Source: Anaerolineae bacterium (GTDB taxonomy: Bacteria > Chloroflexota > Anaerolineae > Aggregatilineales > Phototrophicaceae). Taken from it: 37,706 nt of DNA. A program made the position numbers and the translations under genes. Each line of letters opens with the position of its first letter. Position 1 is the stretch's first letter. The notes under the pieces were generated by a model. That model saw nothing but the letters and a program-made list of their open reading frames with translations, was not told where the DNA came from and made no database searches. This document shows positions 24,477-33,828 of the stretch, piece after piece. The DNA lies in assembly GCA_021296115.1 (NCBI GenBank), contig JAGWBC010000002.1:3086-40791 (forward strand), read 5' to 3'.

Positions 24477-26624
24477 ATGGCTGCTTACTTGATTGTAGAC
24501 GTCGACGATCTGCTCAAATTCACCGCCGAACATGGAGTAGACTTGCAGGAGTTGGCAGTGGCGCTGCGCGGCAATGCAGCGCTGGTGGCCGGCTTGTATG
24601 ACACGTCCAACCTGAAGGCGATCGCCATTGCCGATTGGCGCACGGAATTGCAGGGTGAATGGCAAGTTGAACCGGAAACCATGTTCCGCAGCGTCGGTTA
24701 TGAAGTCTTTGATGCTGACGACCGCAGCTGTTTGCCCGACTGCTTGCTTGATGGTCTCTTTCGCCACGATCCCGCCCCAATCAGCGAATTGATTCTGGCG
24801 ACAACCAGCCTGGACCTGCTGCCGCTCATCTCCAAACTGAATCTGACGCGAAATTCGCGCATTCGCGTTTGGGGCGCCGACGAGAATATGTTGGCCGGTA
24901 CCGAGTATGAGGATCAGGTCATCTATCAATTGCTCGATGGCTTGTATGGCCTTCGCACGAAGAACGTCTGGGTCTATATTGACTTCGAGAACATTTCCAT
25001 CAGCCTGAACGAACAGGGCTTCGTGGTCAACCTCGACCACTTGATCGAGCGTTTGGTATCTCAAGCGAAAGCGCATGGCAAGCTGGTAAAGATGGCGGCC
25101 TACGCGCCTTGGGGGCAACGTGGCGCATTGCCGCCGCTGGTGGATTCGTCCGGGCGTGAAGTCGCCGGGGAAGCGCCGGCGCGTCTGATGATGGCCAACA
25201 TCGACCCGGTCTTTCATCTGCCCGGCAAGCAAAGCGCGGATATCCGCATCGCCCGCGATGTGCTGACGGACGCGGGACATCCGGAAGCCGGCGACGTCAT
25301 TATTCTGGCCACCGGCGATCGCGACTTCAACGATGTGGTTAATCCTCTGCTGCAGCGCAATAAGACAGTCATCGTCTGGGGCGTGCGCGGCAGCACCGGG
25401 CGGCTGCTGCAAAGCCATCCCTCCTTGCAGCTCGAGTATATTGACGACTTCACCGACCTGCAGACGCATCAGTCCTTGAGCGCAGTGGAGACCGAGCACG
25501 ACATTGAAAGCTTCATCCCTTCGCAGTGGTCCAGCGTCATCATTCAGTTCTACCGGCTTTCCGCCATGTCGGAAAATGCGACAACCACCGTGGACGAACT
25601 GATTAATCAGCTAATCGACGCTCGAGATGTGGTCTCATCCGAGCGAGGCGATGACTTGGTATCTCAGGCGATTTCACTGGGCATCCTGCAGCAGCAGAGC
25701 GCCGGCGGCGTTAGTCTCAACATGCAGCACCCGGTCGTCGAAAAGACTCTGCTGATTGTCAATCGCATGGTGCGCCGCGTGGCCAATACCTTGAGCTCGC
25801 GCAATTGGGAGTATGTCAATTACGGCTTTCTCCTCAAGGGCTTGGCGATGGAGCGCGACCTCGATCGACCGGGCATGAACGAAAACGACCAATGGCGCTC
25901 GCATTGGATCGACTGCCTGGTGCGTGAACGGGTCTTGCAGCGAGACCTTGTGCCGCATCGCCATAACCCGGATGACTTGGTGCCGGTTATTCGCATTCCC
26001 TCAGCCGAGGAGCACCCGATCGCGCGCCAAACTGAGCAGACGCACGGTGATGTCGAAGCGGCGGCGCAGAAGTGGCAGGGCGTCCCCCCACATCAGCTTT
26101 TCGAGACTGAGGCCGAAGTCGCGCGAATGGTGACGCGCATTGTGGTGAGTGTGCAGCAGTTCACCAGTTTCCGGAATTTCGCCTGGTGTCCGCTGGGCAG
26201 CTTGCACCGGAGGCTGCGTGAATTCGACAGCGGAGTGATCTTCCAGCAAGCTGTGGAATACTTGCTGGTCAACAATATGGTTGCGGTGAATGAGTACCCC
26301 AATCCGCGCAGCGACTACAACACCAAGGGTATCGAGTTGGATGAGAACAACCCCTTTGTAGCTGTCTTGCTCGCCGAGCGCGATGAATTCGTGCAGGTAT
26401 TGCTGCAGATGTACCGCAATAATACGACCATCACCCAGGCCAGCATTGAGCGGATCCTGCCTGACGGCTGGGATGTTCCGCTCTGGATCTCAACCATGCG
26501 CGTCGAGAATGTACTCAATCCGCTGCCCGGCAGATCGGATCAGTACAGCCTGTTTCGTACGCATCACTCGGTCAAGTTGGTTGCCAACGACGATGTAGAC
26601 GAAGTCGCCGCCGCCGGCAACTAG
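24477..26624 (+). CDS. Large NYN (PIN-like) ribonuclease-domain protein with two NYN-like copies
   Basis: 715 residues. Residues about 164-315 form a clear NYN domain: [11 protein letters not shown] (Asp169), [13 protein letters not shown] (Asp255), [13 protein letters not shown] (Asp281, Asp283) and VIVWGVRGS. The acidic residues are those expected of a metal-dependent PIN-like RNase. Residues 1-140 look like a second, degenerate copy: [12 protein letters not shown], then [16 protein letters not shown] and RIRVWGADE, with the catalytic GDxD replaced by TSLD. The remaining 400 residues are soluble and mixed alpha/beta; they may be winged-helix or LOTUS-like repeats, but I cannot assign them. 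It is transcribed from a strong promoter with a long leader, just upstream of rpsO-pnp, which suggests a role in RNA decay or processing. NYN assignment is firm for the second copy; function is inferred. Confidence 0.8.
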   Translation: MAAYLIVDVDDLLKFTAEHGVDLQELAVALRGNAALVAGLYDTSNLKAIAIADWRTELQGEWQVEPETMFRSVGYEVFDADDRSCLPDCLLDGLFRHDPAPISELILATTSLDLLPLISKLNLTRNSRIRVWGADENMLAGTEYEDQVIYQLLDGLYGLRTKNVWVYIDFENISISLNEQGFVVNLDHLIERLVSQAKAHGKLVKMAAYAPWGQRGALPPLVDSSGREVAGEAPARLMMANIDPVFHLPGKQSADIRIARDVLTDAGHPEAGDVIILATGDRDFNDVVNPLLQRNKTVIVWGVRGSTGRLLQSHPSLQLEYIDDFTDLQTHQSLSAVETEHDIESFIPSQWSSVIIQFYRLSAMSENATTTVDELINQLIDARDVVSSERGDDLVSQAISLGILQQQSAGGVSLNMQHPVVEKTLLIVNRMVRRVANTLSSRNWEYVNYGFLLKGLAMERDLDRPGMNENDQWRSHWIDCLVRERVLQRDLVPHRHNPDDLVPVIRIPSAEEHPIARQTEQTHGDVEAAAQKWQGVPPHQLFETEAEVARMVTRIVVSVQQFTSFRNFAWCPLGSLHRRLREFDSGVIFQQAVEYLLVNNMVAVNEYPNPRSDYNTKGIELDENNPFVAVLLAERDEFVQVLLQMYRNNTTITQASIERILPDGWDVPLWISTMRVENVLNPLPGRSDQYSLFRTHHSVKLVANDDVDEVAAAGN

Positions 26625-26631
26625 CTCGCCA

Positions 26632-26660
26632 TTGTCCAGTGCTGACATCGCTGATACAAT
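26632..26660 (+). promoter_or_regulatory. Promoter of rpsO
   Basis: TTGTCC (26632-26637), 17 bp, extended -10 TGA-TACAAT (26652-26660). It lies just after the NYN stop codon. The leader is about 62 nt. Confidence 0.6.
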
Positions 26661-26675
26661 CAGCGCGTTGTTTTG

Positions 26676-26706
26676 ACCGGCAGGCCCCCGATCCGGCCTG
26701 TCTGGT
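26676..26706 (+). promoter_or_regulatory. Hairpin in the rpsO leader, candidate S15 autoregulatory element
   Basis: ACCGGCAGGCC (26676-26686), 8-nt loop, GGCCTG-T-CTGGT (26695-26706): eleven pairs with one bulged T. It ends 8 nt before the AAGGGA ribosome site. S15 binds its own leader in several phyla through unrelated structures, so this is a reasonable candidate. Confidence 0.45.
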
Positions 26707-26728
26707 GGCTAACGAAGGGACGGAAATC

Positions 26729-26998
26729 ATGCCATTGGATAAAGCAACGAAGAACCAGATCATCAAAGACTTTGCTCGTGAAGAAGGCGACACGGGCTCG
26801 CCCGAGGTGCAGATCGCGCTGCTCACCGCGCGCATCTCGCAATTGACCGACCATCTCAAAATCCACAACCACGACGAACACTCGCGCCGCGGGCTGCTGA
26901 AGCTGGTGGGCCAGCGCCGCCGGCACTTGAGATATATTTCGCGCAAGAAGCCGGACGTCTATCGTGAATTGCTGCAGCGCCTTAGTCTGCGCCGCTAA
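26729..26998 (+). CDS. rpsO: 30S ribosomal protein S15
   Basis: 89 residues, the usual length of bacterial S15. Diagnostic stretches are [41 protein letters not shown] and [22 protein letters not shown]. It binds 16S rRNA helices 20-22 early in 30S assembly. The frame is open upstream to 26639, but ATG 26729 has AAGGGA 8 nt before it and matches the family start. As in many bacteria, pnp follows (194 bp later), here with the NYN gene upstream. Confidence 0.98.
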   Translation: MPLDKATKNQIIKDFAREEGDTGSPEVQIALLTARISQLTDHLKIHNHDEHSRRGLLKLVGQRRRHLRYISRKKPDVYRELLQRLSLRR

Positions 26999-27192
26999 TA
27001 GTGGACGCCCGGCGAGGTCCAGGCAAGCCACTCGATGATATCGGCTACCCGGGCATTTCTTGCTCTCTGCGAATTACCGCTTGGATTCAATCTACTGAAG
27101 AAGAATGATGCGTCAGCCGTGGCTAGCAAGCGCAGTTTGCTTGGCTTGCTTTGTTCTCGGCTTATCTGCATTTCAACAATATGGAGAACTCT

Positions 27193-29433
27193 ATGACACT
27201 CGACATACATGAATATCGCTGCATGGTAGGGGAAAAAGAGGTCATTATCGAGACCGGCCGCCTCGCCCAACAAGCCGGCGGCGCTGTAACCGTCCGCATG
27301 GGTGATTCCATGCTCTTTTGCTCGGCGACTATGGGCTCGCCCCGGGCTCACTTGGACTTTTTCCCGCTGAGCGTCGACTACGAAGAAAAGATGTACGCCG
27401 GCGGTCGCGTGCCGGGCGGTTTTTTCCGCCGCGAGGGCCGTCCCTCCGAAGGCGCGATTCTTACCTCCCGCGTGATTGACCGAACGCTGCGTCCGCTCTT
27501 CCCCAAGAACATGCGCAATGACGTGCAAGTGATACTGATTTCGCTGTCACATGACAAGGAACATCATGTCGACATGATGGGCATCATCGCGGCCAGCACG
27601 GCTTTGATGATTTCTGACATCCCCTGGGGCGGTCCAGTGGCCGGCGCGCGCGTTGGCCTGGTCGATGGCGCGCTGAAAGTCAACCCAACTTACACGGAGA
27701 TGGAAACGAGCAAACTCGACTTGCGCGTTTCCGGCACAGCAGACGCCATCAACATGGTCGAATGCAATGCCGATCAGGTCGACGAAGACTTGATGCTCGA
27801 AGCGCTGTTCATGGCCCACGATTCGATTCAGGAAATCGTCGCGCTGCAGCTGCGCATTCGCGAAGAAATCGGCAAGGAGAAGCTGGAACCGTCGGTCGAC
27901 GAATATGCTAAGTCATTGCTGGCGGAGGTGCGCGAAAAGGTCGAAGCGCCAATCCGCGAGGTGATGACCGCCCACAGCGACCGAAATGCCCGCCGCGAGC
28001 CGCTGGGGGAGATCAAAAAAGCGCTGCTCGATGAATACACGCAGAAGAACGAGACTATCGCCGAGGCCGACGAGCAATTCAACATGAAGCACGTCACACG
28101 CGCCTACGATCACGTGATGAAAGATGTCGTGCGCGGGCGCATCGTTAATGAAGGCATTCGTCCCGACGGGCGCGATTTCGCTACGATGCGTCCCCTGGCC
28201 GCCGAAGTGGGCTACGTCCCGCGCGTGCACGGCTCCGGCTTGTTTATGCGCGGCGAGACGCAAGTGCTGACGATTGCGACCCTGGGTACGCCCCGCGATG
28301 CGCAATTTATGGACGGCCTCAGCCCGGAAGGCGACAAGCGCTACATCCATCATTACAACTTTCCGCCATATAGCACGGGCGAGAGCTATCCCTTGCGCGG
28401 TCCCAAGCGACGCGAAATCGGGCACGGCGCCCTGGCGGAAAAAGCGCTGCTGGCGATGATGCCCTCCGAAGAAGAATTCCCCTATGTCTTGAGGCTGGTC
28501 AGCGAGGTCATGAGTTCGAATGGCAGCACCTCGATGGCTAGCGTTTGCGGCAGCACCCTCGCGCTGCTGGACGCCGGAGTCCCGATCAAAAATCCGGTCG
28601 GCGGCATCGCCATGGGCTTGATAAAAGAGGGCGACAAGATCGCTGTTTTGACCGACATTCAGGGCATGGAAGATCACATCGGCGATATGGACTTCAAAGT
28701 GGCCGGTACCGTTGAAGGCATCACCGCGTTGCAGATGGACATCAAGATTGCCGGCGTCACTCGCGATATCATGCGGCAGGCCCTGGCGCAGGCGAAAGAC
28801 GCCCGCCTGCAGATTCTGGACGTGATGCAGGCGGCGATGCCTGCGCCGCGCGCTACGCTTAGCGATTATGCGCCGCGTATGGAATCCTTCCGCATCGCTG
28901 TCGACAAGATCGGCGCGGTTATCGGGCCCGGCGGCAAGAATGTCCGCGGCCTGCAGGAAGAGCACGGCGTCAAAGTTGATATTCAAGATGACGGCCTCAT
29001 ATTCGTGGCCGGCGAATCAGGCGCTGAAGTCGACAAGGCGATCGAAAAGATCCGCAACATGGTGGAAGATCCGGAACTGGGTCAAATCTATACCGGCAAG
29101 GTTACCCGCGTGGAGAACTACGGCGCCTTTGTCGAATTCCTGCCGGGCACTGAGGGCATGGTGCATGTCTCGCAGCTCGCTGACTATCACGTCAAGAGTG
29201 TGGAGGAAGAAGTCAGCGTGGGCGACGAGATCATGGTTATGGTCATCAATGTGGACAACACCGGCCGCGTCCGCTTGAGCCGACAGGCGGTCCTGGAAGG
29301 CTGGGACGTCGAAGAGGCCAAGCGCCGCGATGCCGCCGGCAGCCGTCGTGGGGGCGGGGGCGGGCGTCGCGATGGCAATCGCCGAGGCGGAGACCGTCGC
29401 AGTGGCGGTGGCAACCGCGACCGCCGCAACTAG
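27193..29433 (+). CDS. pnp: Polyribonucleotide nucleotidyltransferase (PNPase)
   Basis: 746 residues. It has two RNase PH domains (the first with the phosphate-binding [19 protein letters not shown], the second with the catalytic [10 protein letters not shown] and LQMDIKIAG aspartates). A helical linker separates them. A KH domain with [11 protein letters not shown] follows at about residue 577. An S1 domain begins at about residue 629 ([21 protein letters not shown]). It performs 3'-5' phosphorolytic RNA decay and untemplated polymerisation. The tail (from about residue 715) is Arg/Gly-rich, with repeated RRGG and RRDGN units, which should add RNA affinity. ATG 27193 is chosen because GGAG lies 6 nt before it; 27151 and 27181 are in-frame alternatives without that support. 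Confidence 0.97.
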   Translation: MTLDIHEYRCMVGEKEVIIETGRLAQQAGGAVTVRMGDSMLFCSATMGSPRAHLDFFPLSVDYEEKMYAGGRVPGGFFRREGRPSEGAILTSRVIDRTLRPLFPKNMRNDVQVILISLSHDKEHHVDMMGIIAASTALMISDIPWGGPVAGARVGLVDGALKVNPTYTEMETSKLDLRVSGTADAINMVECNADQVDEDLMLEALFMAHDSIQEIVALQLRIREEIGKEKLEPSVDEYAKSLLAEVREKVEAPIREVMTAHSDRNARREPLGEIKKALLDEYTQKNETIAEADEQFNMKHVTRAYDHVMKDVVRGRIVNEGIRPDGRDFATMRPLAAEVGYVPRVHGSGLFMRGETQVLTIATLGTPRDAQFMDGLSPEGDKRYIHHYNFPPYSTGESYPLRGPKRREIGHGALAEKALLAMMPSEEEFPYVLRLVSEVMSSNGSTSMASVCGSTLALLDAGVPIKNPVGGIAMGLIKEGDKIAVLTDIQGMEDHIGDMDFKVAGTVEGITALQMDIKIAGVTRDIMRQALAQAKDARLQILDVMQAAMPAPRATLSDYAPRMESFRIAVDKIGAVIGPGGKNVRGLQEEHGVKVDIQDDGLIFVAGESGAEVDKAIEKIRNMVEDPELGQIYTGKVTRVENYGAFVEFLPGTEGMVHVSQLADYHVKSVEEEVSVGDEIMVMVINVDNTGRVRLSRQAVLEGWDVEEAKRRDAAGSRRGGGGGRRDGNRRGGDRRSGGGNRDRRN

Positions 29434-29465
29434 GACGGGCGCCCCGAGTCGACTCAAACGTGCCG

Positions 29466-29489
29466 CGATGCGCCTGCGGCGCGTTTTTT
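29466..29489 (+). terminator. Rho-independent terminator after pnp
   Basis: GCGCC (29470-29474), TGC loop, GGCGC (29478-29482), G, then six T. A compact GC stem 36 bp after the pnp stop. Confidence 0.8.
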
Positions 29490-29525
29490 GATTATTGACC
29501 GGATGAATTTGGAGGAGCCTGAAGC

Positions 29526-29714
29526 ATGACCGATAAGGGCGACGCCGCCAACAACGCCCTCGCCGAGACCGACAACTATATGGTCTGGGAAGTGCGCGAG
29601 CCCGATGGCGAGATCACCTACCATGTCGAACTGGGCGCGGTTACCCTGCACTTCTTCCGCGAAGAATGGGACGAATTTCTGCGGCTGATCAAGGTAGCGT
29701 CGAGCAACAGCTGA
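29526..29714 (+). CDS. Small conserved-looking protein of unknown function
   Basis: 62 residues, acidic, no membrane helix and no signal peptide. It contains a compact beta-rich core (YMVWEVREPDGEITYHVELG, then AVTLHFFREEWDEFLRLI) resembling a small domain with a terminal helix. GGAGGA lies 9 nt before the ATG, which makes translation very likely despite the size. The stop codon overlaps the start of the next gene in TGATG, so the two are coupled. I do not recognise the family. Its position just after the pnp terminator and its coupling to a methyltransferase-like gene are the only clues. Confidence 0.75.
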   Translation: MTDKGDAANNALAETDNYMVWEVREPDGEITYHVELGAVTLHFFREEWDEFLRLIKVASSNS

Positions 29715-30541
29715 TGGATGCGCGGCGCGTGCAAAGCCATTTTGTCGCCGTCATGGCGAAGCATCTGCCGCCCAGCGCTTCCACCCTGCGTCTGCTTGAT
29801 CTCGACGGGGCTTCGGCCGGCATCCTGGCGAACTGGCGCGCCGATCTTGACACCTCGCATGTAATGCCAAGTGAGCTCGACGCGGCCAGGCTCGCGCCCG
29901 ATTCCTTTGATGCCGTGGTCGCCTATGATATCGAAATCAACCCGCAACTGCTCAGCGAATCTCTGAGACTACTTCGCCCCGGCGGCAGGCTAATCATGCT
30001 GCATTCGCGCGGCTCGGTCAGCGAAAGTCAGGCGCGAATTCTGCGCGACCAGGGCTACACGCGCCTATTGCTGGAGCCGGCGCTGGACGGCCTCGGCGTT
30101 TTGCTGCGTGGCGAAAAGCCGCACCTAACGGCGGATACGGCTGAGCGCGTCCATAGTGTCGCGCAGGCCGACGGAGACCTGCTTGACCTTGATCATTATG
30201 CCGGGCGCTACCTGCACCTTCTGATTCAGCAGCTTCCGAACAAGCCGGTTTGGAAATTAGCCAGCGACCAGATTGTGACCTGGCAAGCTGCTGCCATTGA
30301 CAGTGGCGCCTGGCAAGTACTGCTGGCCTTCAGCAGTTTGCCTAAGGCGGTCGCTTTTTTGCAGCCGGCTGTTCTTCAAGGCGTCATCCGCGATGTCAAT
30401 AAGGTCGGCAAGTTCAGCCGCGCCACCGCAAAGTCCTGGACCTGGGGCGTAGTTTTGAATCCGACTATGGCGTCAGTTCAAGGCAAGTCGCTGACCACCG
30501 TGCAGATCGACCCCGCCAGCGCCGAAGCGCCGGACGAGTAG
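29714..30541 (+). CDS. Divergent SAM-dependent methyltransferase-like protein
   Basis: 275 residues from ATG 29714, which overlaps the preceding stop codon by one base. The frame extends to 29666, but that would overlap the small gene by 49 bp. A class I methyltransferase-like core is suggested by LRLLDLDGAS (a weak motif I lacking the usual GxG), DSFDAVVAYDIEINP (motif II/III region), then ESLRLLRPGGRLIMLHSRGS. The second half (about residues 150-275) is not recognisable and contains WKLASDQIVTWQAAAID and a Trp/Lys-rich stretch. Because the SAM-binding glycine motif is degenerate it may be inactive or bind another ligand. The next gene, also methyltransferase-fold, starts 8 bp later. Confidence 0.55.
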   Translation: MDARRVQSHFVAVMAKHLPPSASTLRLLDLDGASAGILANWRADLDTSHVMPSELDAARLAPDSFDAVVAYDIEINPQLLSESLRLLRPGGRLIMLHSRGSVSESQARILRDQGYTRLLLEPALDGLGVLLRGEKPHLTADTAERVHSVAQADGDLLDLDHYAGRYLHLLIQQLPNKPVWKLASDQIVTWQAAAIDSGAWQVLLAFSSLPKAVAFLQPAVLQGVIRDVNKVGKFSRATAKSWTWGVVLNPTMASVQGKSLTTVQIDPASAEAPDE

Positions 30542-30549
30542 CGACTGCC

Positions 30550-31719
30550 ATGGCGCTGAGCCTGGACGACATCGCTTTTCTTCGCAGTGAGCGCGCTAGT
30601 CAGCTGTTGGCCGCTCACGCCGACTGCGATATCTCCGCAGGCAATACACTCTCGCTGTTGACCAGTCTGCGCCAGTCGCTGTCAGTTGCCGAGGCGTCCG
30701 CCGTACTGACGACATTGCGGCTGCGCAAAACGGCGGTCTCAAAGTTTCCGCGATTCGCCAGCGACATGCTATTCACCGAAGCGGCTTTGCAGCAGGCCAG
30801 CCACCCCCAGACGCGCCGCTACCGTGCCGGACTGGTCGCATCTCACATGGTGCTCGATGTCTGTTGCGGCATCGGGGGCGATAGCTTGGCCTTGGCCGCG
30901 GCTGGCAAGGCCGTGCTCGGGCTCGACATTGACCCAATTCGCATCGCCATAGCCAGGCACAATGCGGCGGCAGCGGGGCTCAGCGCGGTGTTCGAGGTAG
31001 CCGACGCGGCCGGGCCGCTTCCGCAGGGTTATAGCTGTATCTTCTTCGATCCCGGGCGCCGCGACCTGCAGGGCAAGCGAATCCGCCATGTCGAACATTA
31101 CCAACCGCCGCTTTCGCTGGCTCGCGCTTGGAAGGCGGACGAAATCATTGTTAAGCTCTCGCCCGCGGTGGATCTGCGGCAGCTCGCGGCCTACGGCGGC
31201 CAAGTCGAATTCATCTCGGCGAAGGGACAATTAATCGAAGCGCTGCTCTGGCTGCACCGACCGTCATCAGCGCCCCGCGCGACCCTGCTTACAGACGGCG
31301 GCGCCTTCCATCTGAGGCGCGGCGCTCCAGCCAGCATCGAAATCACATCGCCCAAGACATGGCTCTTTGAACCCGACCCGGCCGTCCTGCGGGCCGGGCT
31401 GGTGCAAGATCTGGCGCAGGCATTAAACGCCGCCATGATCGACGAGTCAATCGCTTATTTGACCATGGACGCGCGCGCCGAAACAGCCTGGGGCCGCTAT
31501 TGGAAAGCGCTCGACTGGATGCCATTCCAGTTGAAGCGACTGCGGCGCCATTTGGTGGAGCACGGCGTGGGACGCGTCACGGTGAAGAAGCGCGGCTTCG
31601 TCATGACGCCGGAGGAGTTGATTGCTCGTCTGCGGCTGCGCGCCGGCGCTGAGGAGCGTGTGCTGGTGATGACGCGCCATCTGGGCAAACCCATCGCCAT
31701 CATCTGCGAGCCCGTTTAA
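30550..31719 (+). CDS. THUMP-like domain class I methyltransferase
   Basis: 389 residues. It contains an N-terminal helical domain, a Rossmann methyltransferase core with SAM motif LDVCCGIGGDSLALAAAG (from about residue 101), LDIDPIRIAIARHNAAAAG, and the active-site-like FFDPGRRDLQGKRI (DPxR type), and a C-terminal THUMP-like region (WMPFQLKRLRRHLVEHG, GRVTVKKRGFVMTPEEL). This matches the uncharacterised PG_1098-like THUMP-like methyltransferases, presumed RNA or nucleotide methyltransferases. The target is unknown. It is 8 bp downstream of another methyltransferase-fold gene, so the two and the small upstream protein form one translational unit. Confidence 0.8.
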   Translation: MALSLDDIAFLRSERASQLLAAHADCDISAGNTLSLLTSLRQSLSVAEASAVLTTLRLRKTAVSKFPRFASDMLFTEAALQQASHPQTRRYRAGLVASHMVLDVCCGIGGDSLALAAAGKAVLGLDIDPIRIAIARHNAAAAGLSAVFEVADAAGPLPQGYSCIFFDPGRRDLQGKRIRHVEHYQPPLSLARAWKADEIIVKLSPAVDLRQLAAYGGQVEFISAKGQLIEALLWLHRPSSAPRATLLTDGGAFHLRRGAPASIEITSPKTWLFEPDPAVLRAGLVQDLAQALNAAMIDESIAYLTMDARAETAWGRYWKALDWMPFQLKRLRRHLVEHGVGRVTVKKRGFVMTPEELIARLRLRAGAEERVLVMTRHLGKPIAIICEPV

Positions 31720-31720
31720 T

Positions 31721-31749
31721 TTGGGTAAAGTAAACAAATCTTCTATAAT
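31721..31749 (+). promoter_or_regulatory. Promoter of the phosphoribosyltransferase gene
   Basis: TTGGGT (31721-31726), 17 bp, consensus TATAAT (31744-31749). It begins directly after the methyltransferase stop codon and predicts a 38-nt leader. Confidence 0.65.
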
Positions 31750-31793
31750 CGCAGATACATCTTACTCATGCCTGCTTGGCAAGGATCCGACAG

Positions 31794-32324
31794 ATGCTGA
31801 TGCGTCCAGACGAACCGCGTCAGCCTCGCCTGGTTAGCTGGGACGAGGTTGATCAGCTCATAGACGGTTTAATACCCCGCATTCAGCACCTCGGGCCTTT
31901 TGGCGCCATGGTCATGATCACGCGCGGCGGCGTTATCCCGGGCGGGTTATTGGCCGAAGCGCTGAGCATTCAGCACCTCTTGACCGCCTCGGTCGATTTC
32001 GTCGCCACGCGCCAGGCCGGCATGATGGCTTGGCCTACTTTCCTGCAGTTTCCGGATCCGGACTTGCTGCGGGGGAGGCGCACCTTGATCGTCGACGATG
32101 TATGGGGCAGCGGCCGTACCAGCATAGCCGTGCGCGAACGGGTTAATTCAGCCGGCGGGATTCCCTTCAACTGCGTGCTGCATTTCAATCCCTATCGAAC
32201 CATGTTCTCCAACATAAAGCCGGACCTTTACGGCGACGTAACCGATGCTTATGTCGTATACCCATGGGAGATAGACCGCGGATTGTTGGGACGGGGCTTC
32301 GGCGCCGCGCAGCCTGAAATCTAA
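31794..32324 (+). CDS. Type I phosphoribosyltransferase family protein
   Basis: 176 residues. The PRPP-binding motif is RTLIVDDVWGSGRTS, with a preceding ITRGGVIPGGLLAEALSI that matches the pyrophosphate loop of purine-type PRTases. The C-terminal VVYPWEIDRGL resembles the hood of xanthine/hypoxanthine PRTases (WP.E), so purine salvage is the likeliest role. Start: TTG 31776 would extend the frame, but ATG 31794 has AAGGA 8 nt before it and fits the promoter. Regulatory PRTases also look like this, so the substrate remains open. Confidence 0.8.
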   Translation: MLMRPDEPRQPRLVSWDEVDQLIDGLIPRIQHLGPFGAMVMITRGGVIPGGLLAEALSIQHLLTASVDFVATRQAGMMAWPTFLQFPDPDLLRGRRTLIVDDVWGSGRTSIAVRERVNSAGGIPFNCVLHFNPYRTMFSNIKPDLYGDVTDAYVVYPWEIDRGLLGRGFGAAQPEI

Positions 32325-32354
32325 GGCCGGCAGATTAATAACAAGTCCGACCGC

Positions 32355-32383
32355 GTGGCAATCTTCAGACTTTGCGCTATAAT
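32355..32383 (+). promoter_or_regulatory. Promoter of the first S1 gene
   Basis: GTGGCA (32355-32360), 17 bp, consensus TATAAT (32378-32383). It predicts a leader of about 225 nt. Confidence 0.5.
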
Positions 32384-32389
32384 GTTTTT

Positions 32390-32614
32390 TCCGACGGCTA
32401 CCAGATGTTTATGTCCGCTGGCAATTGACCGTGAAATACAGTATAGGGAATCCGCGCGTTGTAATGGAGATGTAAGGTGAATCCTATACTAATGCGGTTG
32501 CGATCGGAACGGCGTAGGTTCCGCCAGGAAACATTGTAGCAGAGAGCGCCTGTGGCATGACATTGGCTGAGGGCGCGATGATAACCTGCTTAAGCAGGAG
32601 GCAATCAAAATCCT
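32390..32614 (+). promoter_or_regulatory. Leader of the first S1 gene with ribosome site in a palindrome
   Basis: No ORF of note. Near the 3' end the perfect 14-nt palindrome CCTGCTTAAGCAGG (32585-32598) covers the first half of AGGAGG (32596-32601), which lies 13 nt before the ATG, an unusually long spacing. Folding would hide the ribosome site, as expected for translational feedback by S1. No known RNA family was recognised. Confidence 0.4.
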
Positions 32615-33805
32615 ATGAGTGAAGCGCAAGAACAAAATCCCCTGACTGACGAGAATTTCGAGGAGATGCTTGCCTCGTCCTTCGACTTTTCTTACACACC
32701 ACCCCGCCGTGGTGAAATCCGCGAAGCGACAATTCTGCAAATTGACGAGCGAGAGATCATAGTCGATCTCGGCGCCAAACAAGATGGCATTGTGCCATCG
32801 CAAGACCTGGAGCGTATGGAGGATGCTTTTCGGGAGAGCCTGGAAACAGGCGCCAGCGTTCCCGTTTATGTCGTCAATCCTCGCGACCAAAATGATAATC
32901 TGATTGTATCTATCAATATGGGCTTGCAGCGGTACGACTGGGAAAAAGCCCGCGAATTGCTGACATCTCAAGACGCGGTTGACGTTAAGGTCAGCGGATA
33001 CAACAAAGGCGGCGCGCTGGTTCGCTGGAATCGACTGGAAGGTTTCATTCCAAGTTCTCATTTGGTATCGACCAATTTGTCTGTTGATCGCAAAGAAGCG
33101 ATGACGCAATTGATTGGCAACACACTGGGCGTCAAAGTAATCGAAGTCGACCAGGATCGGCGTCGGCTGATCTTCAGCGAGCGTGAAGCGCAGAAGGAAT
33201 GGCGCGCCAAGCGCAAGGCGAAGCTGCTGGCGGAGTTGAACGTTGGCGATGTCGTGAACGGTGTTGTAACCGGCTTGCGCGATTTCGGCGCCTTTGTCAA
33301 CATCGGTGGGGCGGACGGCTTGATCCACGTCAGCGAGCTGGCTTGGCATCGGGTTGATCACCCGCGCGATATCCTGCATATCGGCGAGGAAATCGAAGTC
33401 TACGTGCTTAACCTGGATCGCCAGACAAACCGCATCGCGCTGAGCCGCAAACGCCTGCTCAATGATCCCTGGGACGATGCCCAATTCCGCTACCATGAAG
33501 GTCAGTTGGTATCGGGTTACGTGACCAACGTAGTGGATTTTGGCGCCTTCGTCGCTCTGGAAGACGGCCTGGAAGGCTTACTTCACCTCAGCGAAATGGG
33601 GGACGGCGCCTTGAAAGAACCCTACTCCTACGTGCAAAAGGGCGATCAACTGTCGCTGCGCATCAGCCATCTCGAACCGGAGAAGCGGCGGGTTGGCTTC
33701 ACCCAGCGCTGGGGTACCGAGCTCGGCGCTGACGAAGCAGGTGCTGGCGCTGCTGATTCCGAATCGCCGGAGATCGAAAGCGCGGAGGAATCGAAGCCGG
33801 ACTAG
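32615..33805 (+). CDS. rpsA: 30S ribosomal protein S1 homologue, four S1 domains (copy 1)
   Basis: 396 residues with four S1/OB domains. Their start points are about residue 29 (REATILQIDEREIIVDLG), 111 (VDVKVSGYNKGGALVRW), 211 (VNGVVTGLRDFGAFVNIGG) and 296 (VSGYVTNVVDFGAFVALED). Repeats 3 and 4 carry the full GAFV and GLIHVSEL or GLLHLSEM RNA-binding signature; repeats 1-2 are the more divergent ribosome-docking type. E. coli S1 has six domains; four are usual outside Proteobacteria. The C-terminus is acidic. The gene is followed by an 8-bp hairpin and then a second S1 gene. Confidence 0.92.
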   Translation: MSEAQEQNPLTDENFEEMLASSFDFSYTPPRRGEIREATILQIDEREIIVDLGAKQDGIVPSQDLERMEDAFRESLETGASVPVYVVNPRDQNDNLIVSINMGLQRYDWEKARELLTSQDAVDVKVSGYNKGGALVRWNRLEGFIPSSHLVSTNLSVDRKEAMTQLIGNTLGVKVIEVDQDRRRLIFSEREAQKEWRAKRKAKLLAELNVGDVVNGVVTGLRDFGAFVNIGGADGLIHVSELAWHRVDHPRDILHIGEEIEVYVLNLDRQTNRIALSRKRLLNDPWDDAQFRYHEGQLVSGYVTNVVDFGAFVALEDGLEGLLHLSEMGDGALKEPYSYVQKGDQLSLRISHLEPEKRRVGFTQRWGTELGADEAGAGAADSESPEIESAEESKPD

Positions 33806-33828
33806 CAGCTTGCAGCATTGTACATGCT

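Noticed and set aside
27125-27160. AGCAAGC/GCTTGC repeats before pnp as a terminator
   Set aside because: The pairing is ambiguous between two right-hand arms and there is no T-tract. Read-through from rpsO to pnp remains likely.
27105-27212. 35-codon ORF with a hydrophobic segment overlapping the pnp start
   Set aside because: It has no convincing ribosome site and no recognisable similarity. The overlap with pnp looks incidental, although a leader-peptide role cannot be excluded.
5303-32495. 12-bp exact repeat CTATACTAATGC (5303-5314 and 32484-32495) and 13-bp repeat GTTTGTGATAAAA (5316-5328 and 15175-15187)
   Set aside because: A window of 37.7 kb has about 7 x 10^8 position pairs, so dozens of chance 12-mer and about ten 13-mer matches are expected. 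The second copy also lacks a matching -35.
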